Shown: positions 1 through 9,612 of the stretch, one piece after another
How the letters are laid out: each line of letters starts with the position of its first letter
How positions within the stretch are numbered: position 1 is the stretch's first letter
Assembly (NCBI RefSeq): GCF_001485415.1
Contig: NZ_BCMQ01000007.1
Coordinates: forward strand, 1-64,000
DNA: 64,000 bases
Direction of reading: 5' to 3'
DNA from: Myroides odoratimimus
GTDB taxonomy: Bacteria > Bacteroidota > Bacteroidia > Flavobacteriales > Flavobacteriaceae
Translations under genes and position numbers: made by a program
The notes under the pieces: generated by a model
Seen by the model: only the letters and a program-made list of their open reading frames with translations
What the model was told of the DNA's origin: nothing
The model's database searches: none

Positions 1-20
1 GTCGCCGCCTTTCTTTATAG

Positions 21-55
21 AATCCCCAATCTCGTATGAGGTTGGGGATTTTTTG
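21..55 (+). terminator. Rho-independent terminator of an upstream gene
   Basis: A 13-bp stem (21-33 with 38-50, one G-U pair) closes on a short loop and is followed by a T-run. It ends a gene that lies outside the window on the left. Confidence 0.8.
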
Positions 56-118
56 TTTATATGGATTAGTCATATTTTGTTTCTGCAGACAAGATGTTGT
101 ACTATATTTCTGTTTAAG

Positions 119-152
119 TTTGTTAAAGTTGCGAAAAAAAGATGTTACTTTG
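119..152 (+). promoter_or_regulatory. Possible promoter of the AsmA-like gene
   Basis: TTTG at 119-122 and TTACTTTG at 145-152 resemble the Bacteroidota -33 and -7 boxes. The -7 box has one mismatch to TAnnTTTG and the spacing of 22 bp is at the long end. Confidence 0.35.
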
Positions 153-178
153 TACGCATATTGAAGATTAAGTAAGCT

Positions 179-3100
179 ATGTTGAAAACTGTAAAAAAAA
201 TTCTTATTAGATTAGGAATAGGCATTGGAGTATTATGTGTATTAGTATTAGCACTAATGTATATTGTACCAGTATTTTATGCAGATCAAATAAATGTTAA
301 GGTAAAGGAATTAATGAAAGAATCCATCAAGGGAGAAGTAGACTTTGAGAAAATTGATCTATCATTTTATAATAGATTTCCTTTATTAACAGCTACAGTA
401 GTTAATCCTAGTATAGCTGGTGTACAATTAGATTCATTGTATTCTGATCATTTATTTGAAGCTAAATCTGTTAGTTTAGGTGTCGATATCTTTAGTATAG
501 TAGGTGGTAAATTAGCTTTTAATAGAATATACGTAGATAGTCCTATTGTTCACATTAATGTTACAGAAAAAGGAGAAGCAAATTATGATGTTTTTGTACC
601 ATCAGATGAAAAAGAAGAAAGCGATGAGAGTCTTGAATTAAAGATTGACGAACTTCATATTGATAATGCAGAAATAATCTATAATGATTTAGCTAGTAAG
701 TTGAGTTTCATAGCTTCTGATTTTGATTATGTTGGTCAAGGAAATATGAGCGATGATGTATTTGATTTGTTGAGTAAAGCAAGTATACATTCTTTTGATT
801 TGAATTTTGATGGAGTTCACTATGTGAAAGAAAAACCTATTTTAGCTAAGCTTCAAACTAAAGTAGATACAAAGTCTTTAACATTTGTCTTTGAAAAGAA
901 CGACTTACGTATTAAAGGTTTACCTGTTGATTTTAAAGGACATTTTGGTTTTATTGAGAATGGCTATGATATGCTTTTTGATATTAAAACAGAGAATGCT
1001 ACTCTAGAACAACTGTTATCAGTAATACCACCAGAGTATCAATATTGGTTGGATGATACTAAATTTGCTGGAGATGTTAATGGTAAGTTTTTATTAAAAG
1101 GTAAATATGTTATTGTTGATACTTTAAGTCCTAATGTAGATTTATCATTGAAGTTAAAGAATGGATTTATACAAAATAAACAAGTTAGTAAGCCTTTAGA
1201 AAATGTAGAACTTGACTTTGCTTATTCAATGCCAAAGTTAGATATAGAAAAAGGAAAAGTGTCTATTAATAAGTTGGCTTTTGATTTAGATAATAAACAT
1301 ACTGATATCAATGCAGAAGTTGAGGGCTTGACCGTTATCAATGCAAAAGGAAAGATAAATTCAATAGTTAATCTTGATTTATTTCAAAAAGCAATAGGTA
1401 TTGAAGGATTTGCTATGCGTGGTGAATTAGCTTTGGATGGAGCTTTTGATGGAACTTACTCTAAAGGTATTATTGAAAGAAGAACCTTACGTAAGGTATA
1501 TAGAGACAGTACTATCACTAGTATTCCTCAATTCGATTTAAAAGGATCTATAAAAGATGGATATTTTAAGTTAGAACAATTACCAGAAGCATTAGAAGCT
1601 ATTAACTTTAACTTTGATATAGCAGCTAAGGATTCTAATTATAAAAATACTTCTGTTAGAATTGCTGATATTTCGTTATCTGCTATGAGTAATTTTATAA
1701 AAGGTAATATATATCTAAAGAATCTACGTGATTACAATATTGAGGCGGATGTAGATGCTAAAGTGGACTTAGAGAATATAAAGGAATTCATACCTATAGA
1801 AGATATTGTGCTTAGAGGTGTGATTGATGCAAAGGGTAGTATAAAGGGAACATACGAGCCAAAGCGTAAACTATTCCCTGTAATTGATTCTGAAATTAAG
1901 TTTGTCAATGGATATGTTCAATTTAAACGTATACCTGACTTACCAATAGAGAATATTCAGATTCATACGATCATTAAGAGTAAGCGTGGATCTCTACATG
2001 ACTTAACAATTAAAGTCTTACCAATTGACTTTAAAATAGCAGGAGAACCTTTCCAATTAGCTGCTAGTTTGTATAATTTAAATAACTTAAATTATAATGT
2101 GAAGTCAAAAGGAACATTGAATATAGGTAACCTATATAAGTTGTTTAAGATTGATGGAATAGATGTACGCGGTAGATTATTAACGAGTCTTTTCTTAAGT
2201 GGATTACAAAGTGATGCTGTAAAAGGAGATTTTGATAAATTAAAGAATGGTGGGAAATTTGAAGTAGACAATATAACTGTGACTTCTGAGATGTTCCCAA
2301 AACCATTACATATTAAAAAAGGAGTATTCAAGTTCTATAAAGAAAAGATGAAGTTTGAGAAATTTGAAGCTACTTATGGTAGTTCTAAATTTTCTATGAA
2401 TGGATACTTGACGAATGTGATTGGTTATATGCTGAAAGGAGATACTTTAAAAGGGAACTTTGATTTACAAACTCCTTATATGAATGTTGATGAATTTATG
2501 ATGTTTGCAAATAATAAAACTAGTAATGTCACAACAGCAAATACATCTAACGCAGGTGTTATTCAGGTTCCTAAAGACATTAATATTGCCTTTAATGCTG
2601 TAGCTGATAAGATTAAATACACAGAATACAATATTGAAAACTTTACAGGTAATCTAGTTGTTTTTAAAGGAGGTATAGATTTGAAAGATACTAAGTTTAA
2701 TTTGATAGGAACAAATGTTGCTATGAATGGAACTTATGAACCAACAGGTTATAGAAGTGCATTGTTTAGTTATCATTTAAAAGCTTCTGAATTTGATATT
2801 CAAAGAGCATATAAAGAAATTACTTTGTTTAGAGAAATGGTGACAATGGCGAAGGATGCTTACGGAACGGTTTCTTTAGATTATAGTTTGAAAGGGAAAT
2901 TAAACAGTAGTATGTTCCCTGTAATGAAGAGCATTGAAGGTCAAGGTACATTATCATTAGCAAATATTAGTTTTAAAGGATTTAAACTTTTAGGAGCTAT
3001 TGCAGATAAGACGGATGCTAAATCGTTAGAAAAAGGAACATTATCTGACGTTAATATTAAATCATCTATTAAAGATAATGTAATGACTATTGAACGAACT

Positions 3101-3415
3101 AAAATGAAGATGGCTGGTTTTAGGCCACGTTTTGAGGGACAAGTAAGTTTAGATGGAGATTTAAATATTGGATTTAGATTGGGATTGCCTCCATTAGGTA
3201 TTATAGGAATACCAATGAGAATAACAGGTAATGCAGAAGATTTTAAAATTAAGTTAGGTAGATATAAAGCAAGTGAAGTATTGGGACAAGGAGCAAAGGA
3301 TGATGACGAAGATGAGGATGAAGGTACAGATGTAAAATCAGTGAATGATTCTATCCCTGCTCTACCAGAGGTACTGCAAGTACAAGCCCCTGATAGTCTT
3401 CCTAAGTCGGCATAA
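179..3415 (+). CDS. AsmA-like protein, inner-membrane anchored
   Basis: A 1078-aa protein with an N-terminal membrane segment at about residues 10-35 and a very long beta-rich periplasmic part. It looks like the AsmA/TamB-like families that are thought to bridge the envelope and move phospholipids or assist outer-membrane biogenesis; the C-terminal 250 residues are the most AsmA_2-like part. The extreme C-terminus is an acidic stretch (DDDEDEDEGTD) followed by a Pro/Ser-rich tail. It stands as a single transcription unit between two terminators. The family call rests on overall architecture, not on a catalytic motif, so the exact role is open. Confidence 0.75.
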   Translation: MLKTVKKILIRLGIGIGVLCVLVLALMYIVPVFYADQINVKVKELMKESIKGEVDFEKIDLSFYNRFPLLTATVVNPSIAGVQLDSLYSDHLFEAKSVSLGVDIFSIVGGKLAFNRIYVDSPIVHINVTEKGEANYDVFVPSDEKEESDESLELKIDELHIDNAEIIYNDLASKLSFIASDFDYVGQGNMSDDVFDLLSKASIHSFDLNFDGVHYVKEKPILAKLQTKVDTKSLTFVFEKNDLRIKGLPVDFKGHFGFIENGYDMLFDIKTENATLEQLLSVIPPEYQYWLDDTKFAGDVNGKFLLKGKYVIVDTLSPNVDLSLKLKNGFIQNKQVSKPLENVELDFAYSMPKLDIEKGKVSINKLAFDLDNKHTDINAEVEGLTVINAKGKINSIVNLDLFQKAIGIEGFAMRGELALDGAFDGTYSKGIIERRTLRKVYRDSTITSIPQFDLKGSIKDGYFKLEQLPEALEAINFNFDIAAKDSNYKNTSVRIADISLSAMSNFIKGNIYLKNLRDYNIEADVDAKVDLENIKEFIPIEDIVLRGVIDAKGSIKGTYEPKRKLFPVIDSEIKFVNGYVQFKRIPDLPIENIQIHTIIKSKRGSLHDLTIKVLPIDFKIAGEPFQLAASLYNLNNLNYNVKSKGTLNIGNLYKLFKIDGIDVRGRLLTSLFLSGLQSDAVKGDFDKLKNGGKFEVDNITVTSEMFPKPLHIKKGVFKFYKEKMKFEKFEATYGSSKFSMNGYLTNVIGYMLKGDTLKGNFDLQTPYMNVDEFMMFANNKTSNVTTANTSNAGVIQVPKDINIAFNAVADKIKYTEYNIENFTGNLVVFKGGIDLKDTKFNLIGTNVAMNGTYEPTGYRSALFSYHLKASEFDIQRAYKEITLFREMVTMAKDAYGTVSLDYSLKGKLNSSMFPVMKSIEGQGTLSLANISFKGFKLLGAIADKTDAKSLEKGTLSDVNIKSSIKDNVMTIERTKMKMAGFRPRFEGQVSLDGDLNIGFRLGLPPLGIIGIPMRITGNAEDFKIKLGRYKASEVLGQGAKDDDEDEDEGTDVKSVNDSIPALPEVLQVQAPDSLPKSA

Positions 3416-3422
3416 GTAAAAA

Positions 3423-3449
3423 GCTCAGAGATTCTCTGGGCTTTTTTTA
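3423..3449 (+). terminator. Terminator after the AsmA-like gene
   Basis: GCTCAGAG pairs with CTCTGGGC over a 3-nt loop and is followed by seven T residues. Confidence 0.8.
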
Positions 3450-3496
3450 TTTATATGTGATTTAAGTTATATTTTTGACTTGTAAAACAAAATAAA

Positions 3497-4087
3497 ATGA
3501 ATACTTACACCAAGTTAAACGATATAGAAAATCTTCTTATACAACAAAGTACTGTAGAAGAACCAATGCATGTCTATCAGGTAGATAGCCCTGTGGAAGA
3601 ACAAGTGCTTAGAATGAGATGTGAAGAAGTATTACCGACAGATGAGAACTTAAAATATCTGATTGCGAGAATGTATAAAACTGTTCGCAATGAAGAGAAA
3701 CCTGGAGTAGGGATAGCAGCACCTCAGGTAGGTATCAATAGAAGAGTTTTTCTAGTGCAACGAATGGATAAAAAAGGAGAACCATTCGAATTCTTTATTA
3801 ATCCAGAGATTGTATGGTATTCTAAAATATTGAGAAGAGGAGAAGAAGGGTGTTTATCTATTGCTAATGAATATGGAGAAGTATATAGAAGCTTAGCTAT
3901 TCAGATTACTTACTATGATTTAAGTGGAGAGCATTTCCAAGAAGTGATAGAAGGTTTTACAGCTGTCATTATACAACATGAATTTGATCACCTGAATGGA
4001 GTGTTGTTTACTGATCGTATTAAAGAACAAGAAAATAATGAATATTATAATGCATCTCCTACCAGCGAGATTGTTTACCAGAGATAA
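3497..4087 (+). CDS. def: Peptide deformylase
   Basis: A 196-aa metallohydrolase that removes the formyl group from the N-terminal methionine of new proteins. All three family motifs are present: GVGIAAPQVG (about residues 70-79), EGCLS with metal ligand Cys119, and HEFDH with His161, Glu162 and His165. It carries a roughly 45-residue N-terminal extension before the usual deformylase core, so it may be a second, divergent deformylase and not the housekeeping copy usually found beside other core genes. Its 3' end overlaps the start of the next gene, which suggests one transcript. Confidence 0.93.
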   Translation: MNTYTKLNDIENLLIQQSTVEEPMHVYQVDSPVEEQVLRMRCEEVLPTDENLKYLIARMYKTVRNEEKPGVGIAAPQVGINRRVFLVQRMDKKGEPFEFFINPEIVWYSKILRRGEEGCLSIANEYGEVYRSLAIQITYYDLSGEHFQEVIEGFTAVIIQHEFDHLNGVLFTDRIKEQENNEYYNASPTSEIVYQR

Positions 4088-4913
4088 ATTACAGATTGTA
4101 GTATTTCTACTTTTTACTACTTGGTGTCTTACGTATAACTTTACTTATGCTCAGACTGTTGATTATAAGTGTTCTTATGATGATTTAGAGCTTAGTTGTC
4201 CATCTGATGATGCAGAAGTAGAACGATTATATAAAGTAGGCTTAGAAGCTCTTAATTCACCTAAGTATTATAATATCGCAGGTAAAGTGTTTTTTAGTTT
4301 AATAGAAAGAGATAAAACACTTTGTGATGCATATTTCTTCACTGGAGTGGCTTTAACTAAACAAAATAAACACGAAGCCGCAGTAACGTATTATTACTAT
4401 GCTGATAGTTTAGCTAGTAAGAGTAATTCAGTGTTTAAAGAGGAATTAGCAGAAGCAGCTTTAAGAGTTGGAAATATTGGTTTAGCGAGAAAGAAATACG
4501 AAGAATTGATCAAGGACTTTCCCAATGACCCTGATGGATATTATGGAATAGGACTTACTGCTACTTCTTTAGGAGACATTGCTAATGGACTACAAAAATT
4601 AAGTATTGCAGAAGAGTTGTATATAACAGAGAATACCTGGACGGAGCAACGACAGCAAGAAGTATATTTAATGAAGGGAATACTCTTTATAGCGGATACT
4701 CAGTATGAGGCAGGTTTAGAATATTTAGATAAGTGCCAAACTACTTTTAATACGCTAGATGACTTTAATGCTAATTATGCACTTGCTTCAGACGAATTAT
4801 TTAAAGAGACTAAGGATGAAAGTTATAAAACGAAAGCCTTAGAAGCTTTAAGCAGAATCAAAGATAAAGGAAAACTGAACGAGACTTTTCTCAAACGTTT
4901 TCAAGATAAATAG
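4050..4913 (+). CDS. Secreted tetratricopeptide-repeat protein
   Basis: The gene overlaps the end of def in another frame. I place the start at the ATG at 4050 (4038 is also possible) because it gives a clean signal peptide: a positive N-region, the hydrophobic stretch IVVFLLFTTWCLTYNFTYA, and cleavage after AYAQ-like residues. The mature part of about 250 residues consists of TPR-like helical repeats (for example GLEALNSPKYYNIAGKVF and YFFTGVALTKQNKHEAAVTY), so it is probably a periplasmic scaffold. No enzyme motif is visible and the function is unknown. Confidence 0.7.
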   Translation: MHLLPARLFTRDKLQIVVFLLFTTWCLTYNFTYAQTVDYKCSYDDLELSCPSDDAEVERLYKVGLEALNSPKYYNIAGKVFFSLIERDKTLCDAYFFTGVALTKQNKHEAAVTYYYYADSLASKSNSVFKEELAEAALRVGNIGLARKKYEELIKDFPNDPDGYYGIGLTATSLGDIANGLQKLSIAEELYITENTWTEQRQQEVYLMKGILFIADTQYEAGLEYLDKCQTTFNTLDDFNANYALASDELFKETKDESYKTKALEALSRIKDKGKLNETFLKRFQDK

Positions 4914-4920
4914 AATAAGT

Positions 4921-4956
4921 AAAGGGATTGTGATCTTACTCGCAGTCCCTTTTTAT
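4921..4956 (+). terminator. Terminator after the TPR gene
   Basis: AAAGGGA (4921-4927) pairs with TCCCTTT (4946-4952), followed by T residues. It lies between convergent genes and could serve both. Confidence 0.65.
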
Positions 4957-4982
4957 ATTGCTACTACGGAGTAGTACCAAGC

Positions 4983-5660
4983 TTATTTAAGGGATAAGTT
5001 CACCTCAAAACCAACCCCTCTTAAACTCAGGATACTTATTGATTCATCGTGTTGAAAGTATTTTCTCAAGCGAGTGACGAATACATCTAAGCTACGTCCA
5101 TTAAAGTAGTCTGCAGATGGCCAAAGCTTCTGTAAGATCTCTTCACGAGAGATAATATCACCATTATGACTGATTAATAGAAGTAATAAATCTCTTTCTC
5201 GTTCTGTCAGACGTATCGTTTCAGAGGGATGACTCAGCTTTAGCTGTATAGGATTAAAAGTATAGCTGCCTAATAAGTACTGTTCTGTTTTTGGTACAGC
5301 AGTTCGCTTTAGGATATTCTCTATTCGAAGCTTTAGTTCTTCAGGATCACATGTTTTAGATATATAATCATCAGCACCTAACTTTAACCCCATTAAGCGG
5401 TCAATACTTTGGTTCTTTGCTGTTAAGAATAAGAAAGGCAAGTTAGGTAATACCGTATTAATCTCTTTCGATAAGGTAAAACCATCTTTCTGAGGGAGCA
5501 TAATATCTAATATCGCTAAGTCAAAGTGTTCTTGTGTTACAGTATCTATAACTTCTTCTGGAGTAGTGAACCATTTTACCTCAAAACCACAGATACCTAA
5601 ATACTGTTGGATAACTGTACCATAATCAATATCATCCTCTACTAATAACAATTTATACAT
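4983..5660 (-). CDS. OmpR-family response regulator
   Basis: A 225-aa regulator with a receiver domain (acidic pocket E8/D9/D10, phospho-acceptor Asp52 in LDIML, Thr80, Lys102) and a C-terminal winged helix (about residues 128-222) ending in LRGVGFEV, the usual end of OmpR-type DNA-binding domains. The normally conserved KPF after the receiver lysine is KTC here, an unusual change in the switch region. It overlaps the histidine-kinase gene by 8 bp, so the two are co-translated partners. The likely target is the receptor gene starting at 7108, which has 11-bp repeats in front of it. It resembles the Bacteroides RprY type. Confidence 0.93.
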   Translation of the reverse strand: MYKLLLVEDDIDYGTVIQQYLGICGFEVKWFTTPEEVIDTVTQEHFDLAILDIMLPQKDGFTLSKEINTVLPNLPFLFLTAKNQSIDRLMGLKLGADDYISKTCDPEELKLRIENILKRTAVPKTEQYLLGSYTFNPIQLKLSHPSETIRLTERERDLLLLLISHNGDIISREEILQKLWPSADYFNGRSLDVFVTRLRKYFQHDESISILSLRGVGFEVNLSLK

Positions 5661-6987
5661 AAGGTATTGTGATTTTAAAAGTAGTCCCTACTTGTAGTTT
5701 ACTATTTATATTAATACTTCCGTGAAGTGATTTTACTATTTGTTGTACTTGGTATAATCCGATGCCTAGTCCTTGGGTATTATGGATATTGCCTTCTCGT
5801 ATTCTATAGAATTTCTTGAAGACATCACTCTGTTTATCCTTAGCGATACCCATTCCGTTATCTATAATTGTGATAGTATACTGATTAGCTTCTGATGAGA
5901 TAATACATTTAATCTCTGTTCCACCATATTTAATACTGTTTTCTAATAGATTAAGAAGTACAGTTTCTATTTTAGTTTTAGAGAGATTTAGTTCATCTTT
6001 AGCATTCCATTCTATAGCTAATAGTACTTCAGGATACAGGTTTTGGATATCCTCTATCAGTACTAAAGCATCTTCTTTTTTATAACCTTCTTCTTCATCT
6101 GATAGGATAGGATTAAGGCTATTCTGTAATCGGTCTAATCGATCTACTTGACGGAGTAGAAGGTTCACTGTAGGAGACTCATATTCTTTCGACAGATTCT
6201 TACAACCATATTTTAGAGTAGCGATAGGTAGTTTAAACTCATGAGAGACATTATCTACCATATTGTAGAGATTAGTTATTTCTCTTTCCTTTCTTTTGAT
6301 AGCTTTATAAGTAGTATAATATAATATGAGAATAAAAACACAGATTAGAATAGAACCACTTAAAAGGGGAAATAACTGCCTTAGTGTTAAGCTTAAATAA
6401 TTAGTTACCTCTATAAATCTTTCTTGGTAAATAGTGATATGTAGTTTATAACTATCAGGACATTCTGTGCATGTATCACCTTCATCCTTTATACTAGTCT
6501 CATTAATTTCCCATTCAGAAGTATTTATTCTTTGGGGAGCGTTCAGTTTTCGCTTTGTTTCTAAAAGGACAAAAGGTTTATCTAATAACTCCTCTTTGCT
6601 ATCATGTATAACTACTTGTTTGATAACTATTTTTGCAGCCACTTCATATCCTAAGGTAGAGAACGTACTGTCTATCTTTTTTGTAAACAATTCATTATTC
6701 TTGTCTAGGACAGAAGTAAAGTCTGTTTTGATATTTTCTAAGGTTGTTTTTTGCTGCAGTAGGTCTAAAAAAGAAGTATACAGTAAATTTTCTTTTGTTA
6801 AGCTAATTTCTTTGTAGAAATGCTCCTCTAGTAAATCATCCATTTTTTGATGAGAGATACTACTTATTTCTTTTTGTTTTAGTTTAACTGCTTGCATGAA
6901 ATAAAAAATCATTACCCCTACAAGAAGTATATAAAACAAACAAAAGATGATTAAGTAATATTTAGAATTTAGCTTTTTCATATACAC
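5653..6987 (-). CDS. Sensor histidine kinase
   Basis: A 444-aa membrane kinase with two transmembrane segments (about residues 10-30 and 207-227) bracketing a 175-residue extracytoplasmic sensor. The kinase core follows: H-box NVSHEFKLPIATLKYG with His249, N-box LLNLLENSIKYGG, G1 DNGMGIA and G2 GLGIGLYQ. There is no obvious HAMP domain; the second membrane segment runs straight into the helix before the H-box. It phosphorylates the regulator encoded immediately downstream. The sensor contains a Cys pair (CTEC) that could bind metal or be redox-active, which is speculation. Confidence 0.93.
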   Translation of the reverse strand: MYMKKLNSKYYLIIFCLFYILLVGVMIFYFMQAVKLKQKEISSISHQKMDDLLEEHFYKEISLTKENLLYTSFLDLLQQKTTLENIKTDFTSVLDKNNELFTKKIDSTFSTLGYEVAAKIVIKQVVIHDSKEELLDKPFVLLETKRKLNAPQRINTSEWEINETSIKDEGDTCTECPDSYKLHITIYQERFIEVTNYLSLTLRQLFPLLSGSILICVFILILYYTTYKAIKRKEREITNLYNMVDNVSHEFKLPIATLKYGCKNLSKEYESPTVNLLLRQVDRLDRLQNSLNPILSDEEEGYKKEDALVLIEDIQNLYPEVLLAIEWNAKDELNLSKTKIETVLLNLLENSIKYGGTEIKCIISSEANQYTITIIDNGMGIAKDKQSDVFKKFYRIREGNIHNTQGLGIGLYQVQQIVKSLHGSININSKLQVGTTFKITIPYV

Positions 6988-7032
6988 AAATATACTTTAA
7001 AAAGAGAGTAATACATCAAGAGGCTTTTGCTG

Positions 7033-7061
7033 TTAACCGTTCATTAACCGTTCATTAACCG
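7033..7061 (+). promoter_or_regulatory. Three TTAACCG direct repeats, probable response-regulator site
   Basis: TTAACCG occurs at 7033-7039, 7044-7050 and 7055-7061, a strict 11-bp period with TTCA between the copies. OmpR-type regulators bind direct repeats spaced about one helical turn. The repeats end 20 bp before the -7 box at 7082. Confidence 0.6.
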
Positions 7062-7081
7062 CCTTCTTTTTCTGAATACAG

Positions 7082-7089
7082 CACCTTTG
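7082..7089 (+). promoter_or_regulatory. -7 box of the receptor promoter
   Basis: CACCTTTG matches TAnnTTTG at seven of eight positions. The last TTAACCG repeat takes the place of a -33 box, as expected for an activator-dependent promoter. Confidence 0.5.
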
Positions 7090-7107
7090 TTTAAAATTAA
7101 TGAAATT

Positions 7108-9468
7108 ATGGTACGCATACTTATTTTATGGAGCATATTATTGTTAAGTGTATTAGTAAATGCACAAACAACAAACTCTCAGATCAAAGGAAAAGTAATA
7201 GACAATAAAAAGGAATTATTGGCTTTTGTTACTGTTGTAGCTAAAGATGCAGATGGCAAGATAGTACAGTCTGTTTATACAGATGAACAAGGTGTTTATG
7301 ATTTAGACGCTAATACATTGATTACCCAATTAGAATTTAGTTATGTAGGATTTAAATCTCAGACGATAGCTTTAGGTACCACTTCAGCTGTAGTAGAGTT
7401 AGCAGAAGATAATGCTATTTTAGAAGAAGTAATGATTACCGCTAAGCGTCCTACTATAAAAAGAGAGATAGACAGATTAGTATTTAATGTGCAAGACACA
7501 CCATTAGCGACTACGAATGCGTGGGATATTCTGAAACAAACACCTGGGGTCAATGCGATAGGAGATAACCTAAGTATCCGTGGGAGCTCTAGTATATTGG
7601 TGACGATTAACGATAGAAAGGTGATGCTGACAGGAGAGCAGTTAAAAGAGATGCTTGAATCTACAGATGGTACACAGGTAGAGGCTGTAGAAGTTATTAC
7701 TAATCCTCCTGCTAAGTATGATGCTCAGGGGGGAACAGTATTGAACATTAAATTAAAAAAGAACGTAAACTTAGGATATAAAGGGAGTGTAACAGATCGT
7801 TTTAAACAAACTACCTATGCAGTTAACACCTTAGGTACACAACATTTTTACTCTGGTGATAAAGTGAATTTATCTGGAAATTATTCTTATACAAAAGGAT
7901 CAGGAGTACGCTATAATGAAGACAACGTTATCTATGAGACCGGAGAGCGTTGGAGTACAGACCTGACTCGTATGAATAAGATGAGAGGAAGACATAGTTT
8001 TAATGCGGAGATGGATGTAAAGGTAGATAGTACATTGACACTGACATTAGGAGGGGATGGCTATATTAATGAGCAAACCAAAGGTGATTATGTCATCCCT
8101 ACATTAATCTATAATAAAGAGTGGATTGTAGAATCTAACTATACTACTTTTAATAAGAAGCGTGCTAATATGGATACGTACACAGGGTATTTTATGTTAG
8201 ACAAGAAGTTTAGTCAAGAGAAAAACTTATTATGGTCTTCTTATTTTACGTATGATAACCAGAAAGATAACCAAGATGTACGAACTGAATTAAACTTTAA
8301 AAATCAAGTACCAACTGAACGCTTTTTCGCAACGAAAGATAACTCGCGTACACGATTAGCTGTATCTGGTATTGATTATACGATAGATAAAGAAACAACG
8401 AAGTGGGAGTTAGGAGGAAAGTATAGTATTGTCAAAGCTTTATATTCATTAGACTTTTTTGATACTAAAACAGGGAATCCTAATAAAGACAAGAGTAACG
8501 ATTATGATTATCAAGAAATCAACTGGGCAGGATATACTTCATTTACGAAGCAATGGGATAAATGGCAGATTAAAGCAGGATTGAGAGGAGAGTACACAGG
8601 CATTCAGACGAAGAGCACAGGGGTAGGGAGTGACACACAGTCATACTTTAAGTTATTTCCTACAGCCTATGTGAAGTATGATGTAACAGACGATCATCAT
8701 TTGGGCTTTTCGTATGGCAAGCGCATTGACAGACCTTCGTATTCTTGGATGAACCCAGCGAAGAGTTATTATAATTTGTTTTCTTACTTTCAAGGAGACC
8801 CTGATTTAAAACCAACAATCAGTCATAATTTTAGTCTGAGTTATGATTATAAAGAGTGGAGTTTAGAGATGTACTATAAGAGAGAGCAGAATCCATCTAT
8901 GGAAATATCATATCAAGAGGATGCTACTAATACATTAGTATATCACTATACAAATATAGATAAGAGACAGGTAGCAGGGATGAGTTTAAACACGCCGTAT
9001 AAAGTAGGAGAGTGGCTGACTCTAAATAGCTATTTAAGATTAGAGTATAAGGAAGATTACTTTTATGGTCTAGATAAGAAGTTGTATAAGAATGATGCAT
9101 TCGGTTTTGGAGGGCAACTATATGCTTCTGCACTTTTAGAAAAAAAGAGTAATTGGAAAGCGATGTTGACTTATAGTTTTTATACACCAGGTGTACAAGG
9201 AACTTTTAGAATAAGTAGTTATCAGCGTACAGACTTTATCATGAGTAGAGAGTTCTTGAAGAATAAGTTATCTGCTAATTTGTATGTGTATAATATTTTT
9301 GGTAGTGACAGACAGATCATTAGTACTAACTATGCGAATCAAAATAACTACTTTAAAGACTATAGCGATACACAAGGTTTTGCTATTTCTTTAAAGTATA
9401 ATTTAGGAAACCAAAAGGTAAAATACAGTTCTAAAGAAATAGAGATGACAGAAAAAGACAGACTTTAG
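7108..9468 (+). CDS. Outer-membrane beta-barrel receptor (TonB-dependent-like)
   Basis: The start is the ATG at 7108, giving 786 aa; an in-frame TTG at 7087 lies inside the promoter and is rejected. There is a signal peptide (MVRILILWSILLLSVLVNAQ), a carboxypeptidase-regulatory-like beta-sandwich (about residues 22-100), a plug domain with NLSIRGSSSILVTINDRK and NPPAKYDAQGG, and a barrel of about 550 residues of the OMP_b-brl_3 type. These proteins sit in the outer membrane and import or sense large ligands; the substrate cannot be read from sequence. It is divergent from the two-component system, which probably controls it. Confidence 0.85.
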   Translation: MVRILILWSILLLSVLVNAQTTNSQIKGKVIDNKKELLAFVTVVAKDADGKIVQSVYTDEQGVYDLDANTLITQLEFSYVGFKSQTIALGTTSAVVELAEDNAILEEVMITAKRPTIKREIDRLVFNVQDTPLATTNAWDILKQTPGVNAIGDNLSIRGSSSILVTINDRKVMLTGEQLKEMLESTDGTQVEAVEVITNPPAKYDAQGGTVLNIKLKKNVNLGYKGSVTDRFKQTTYAVNTLGTQHFYSGDKVNLSGNYSYTKGSGVRYNEDNVIYETGERWSTDLTRMNKMRGRHSFNAEMDVKVDSTLTLTLGGDGYINEQTKGDYVIPTLIYNKEWIVESNYTTFNKKRANMDTYTGYFMLDKKFSQEKNLLWSSYFTYDNQKDNQDVRTELNFKNQVPTERFFATKDNSRTRLAVSGIDYTIDKETTKWELGGKYSIVKALYSLDFFDTKTGNPNKDKSNDYDYQEINWAGYTSFTKQWDKWQIKAGLRGEYTGIQTKSTGVGSDTQSYFKLFPTAYVKYDVTDDHHLGFSYGKRIDRPSYSWMNPAKSYYNLFSYFQGDPDLKPTISHNFSLSYDYKEWSLEMYYKREQNPSMEISYQEDATNTLVYHYTNIDKRQVAGMSLNTPYKVGEWLTLNSYLRLEYKEDYFYGLDKKLYKNDAFGFGGQLYASALLEKKSNWKAMLTYSFYTPGVQGTFRISSYQRTDFIMSREFLKNKLSANLYVYNIFGSDRQIISTNYANQNNYFKDYSDTQGFAISLKYNLGNQKVKYSSKEIEMTEKDRL

Positions 9469-9612
9469 TATAAGATGACTATGAGTTAACACTTTAATAA
9501 TAACTCTTAGAATTCTTGAATTTAAAAATGACAATTTCTTTACGCACTAAACATCTAGAGATAATAATGGAAGAATAGATTTGACTTCATTAATCAACTA
9601 GTAGTAACGTAA

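Noticed and set aside
7087..7107. TTG start seven codons upstream of the receptor ATG
   Set aside because: The TTG is part of the -7 promoter box and the ATG at 7108 begins a proper signal peptide.
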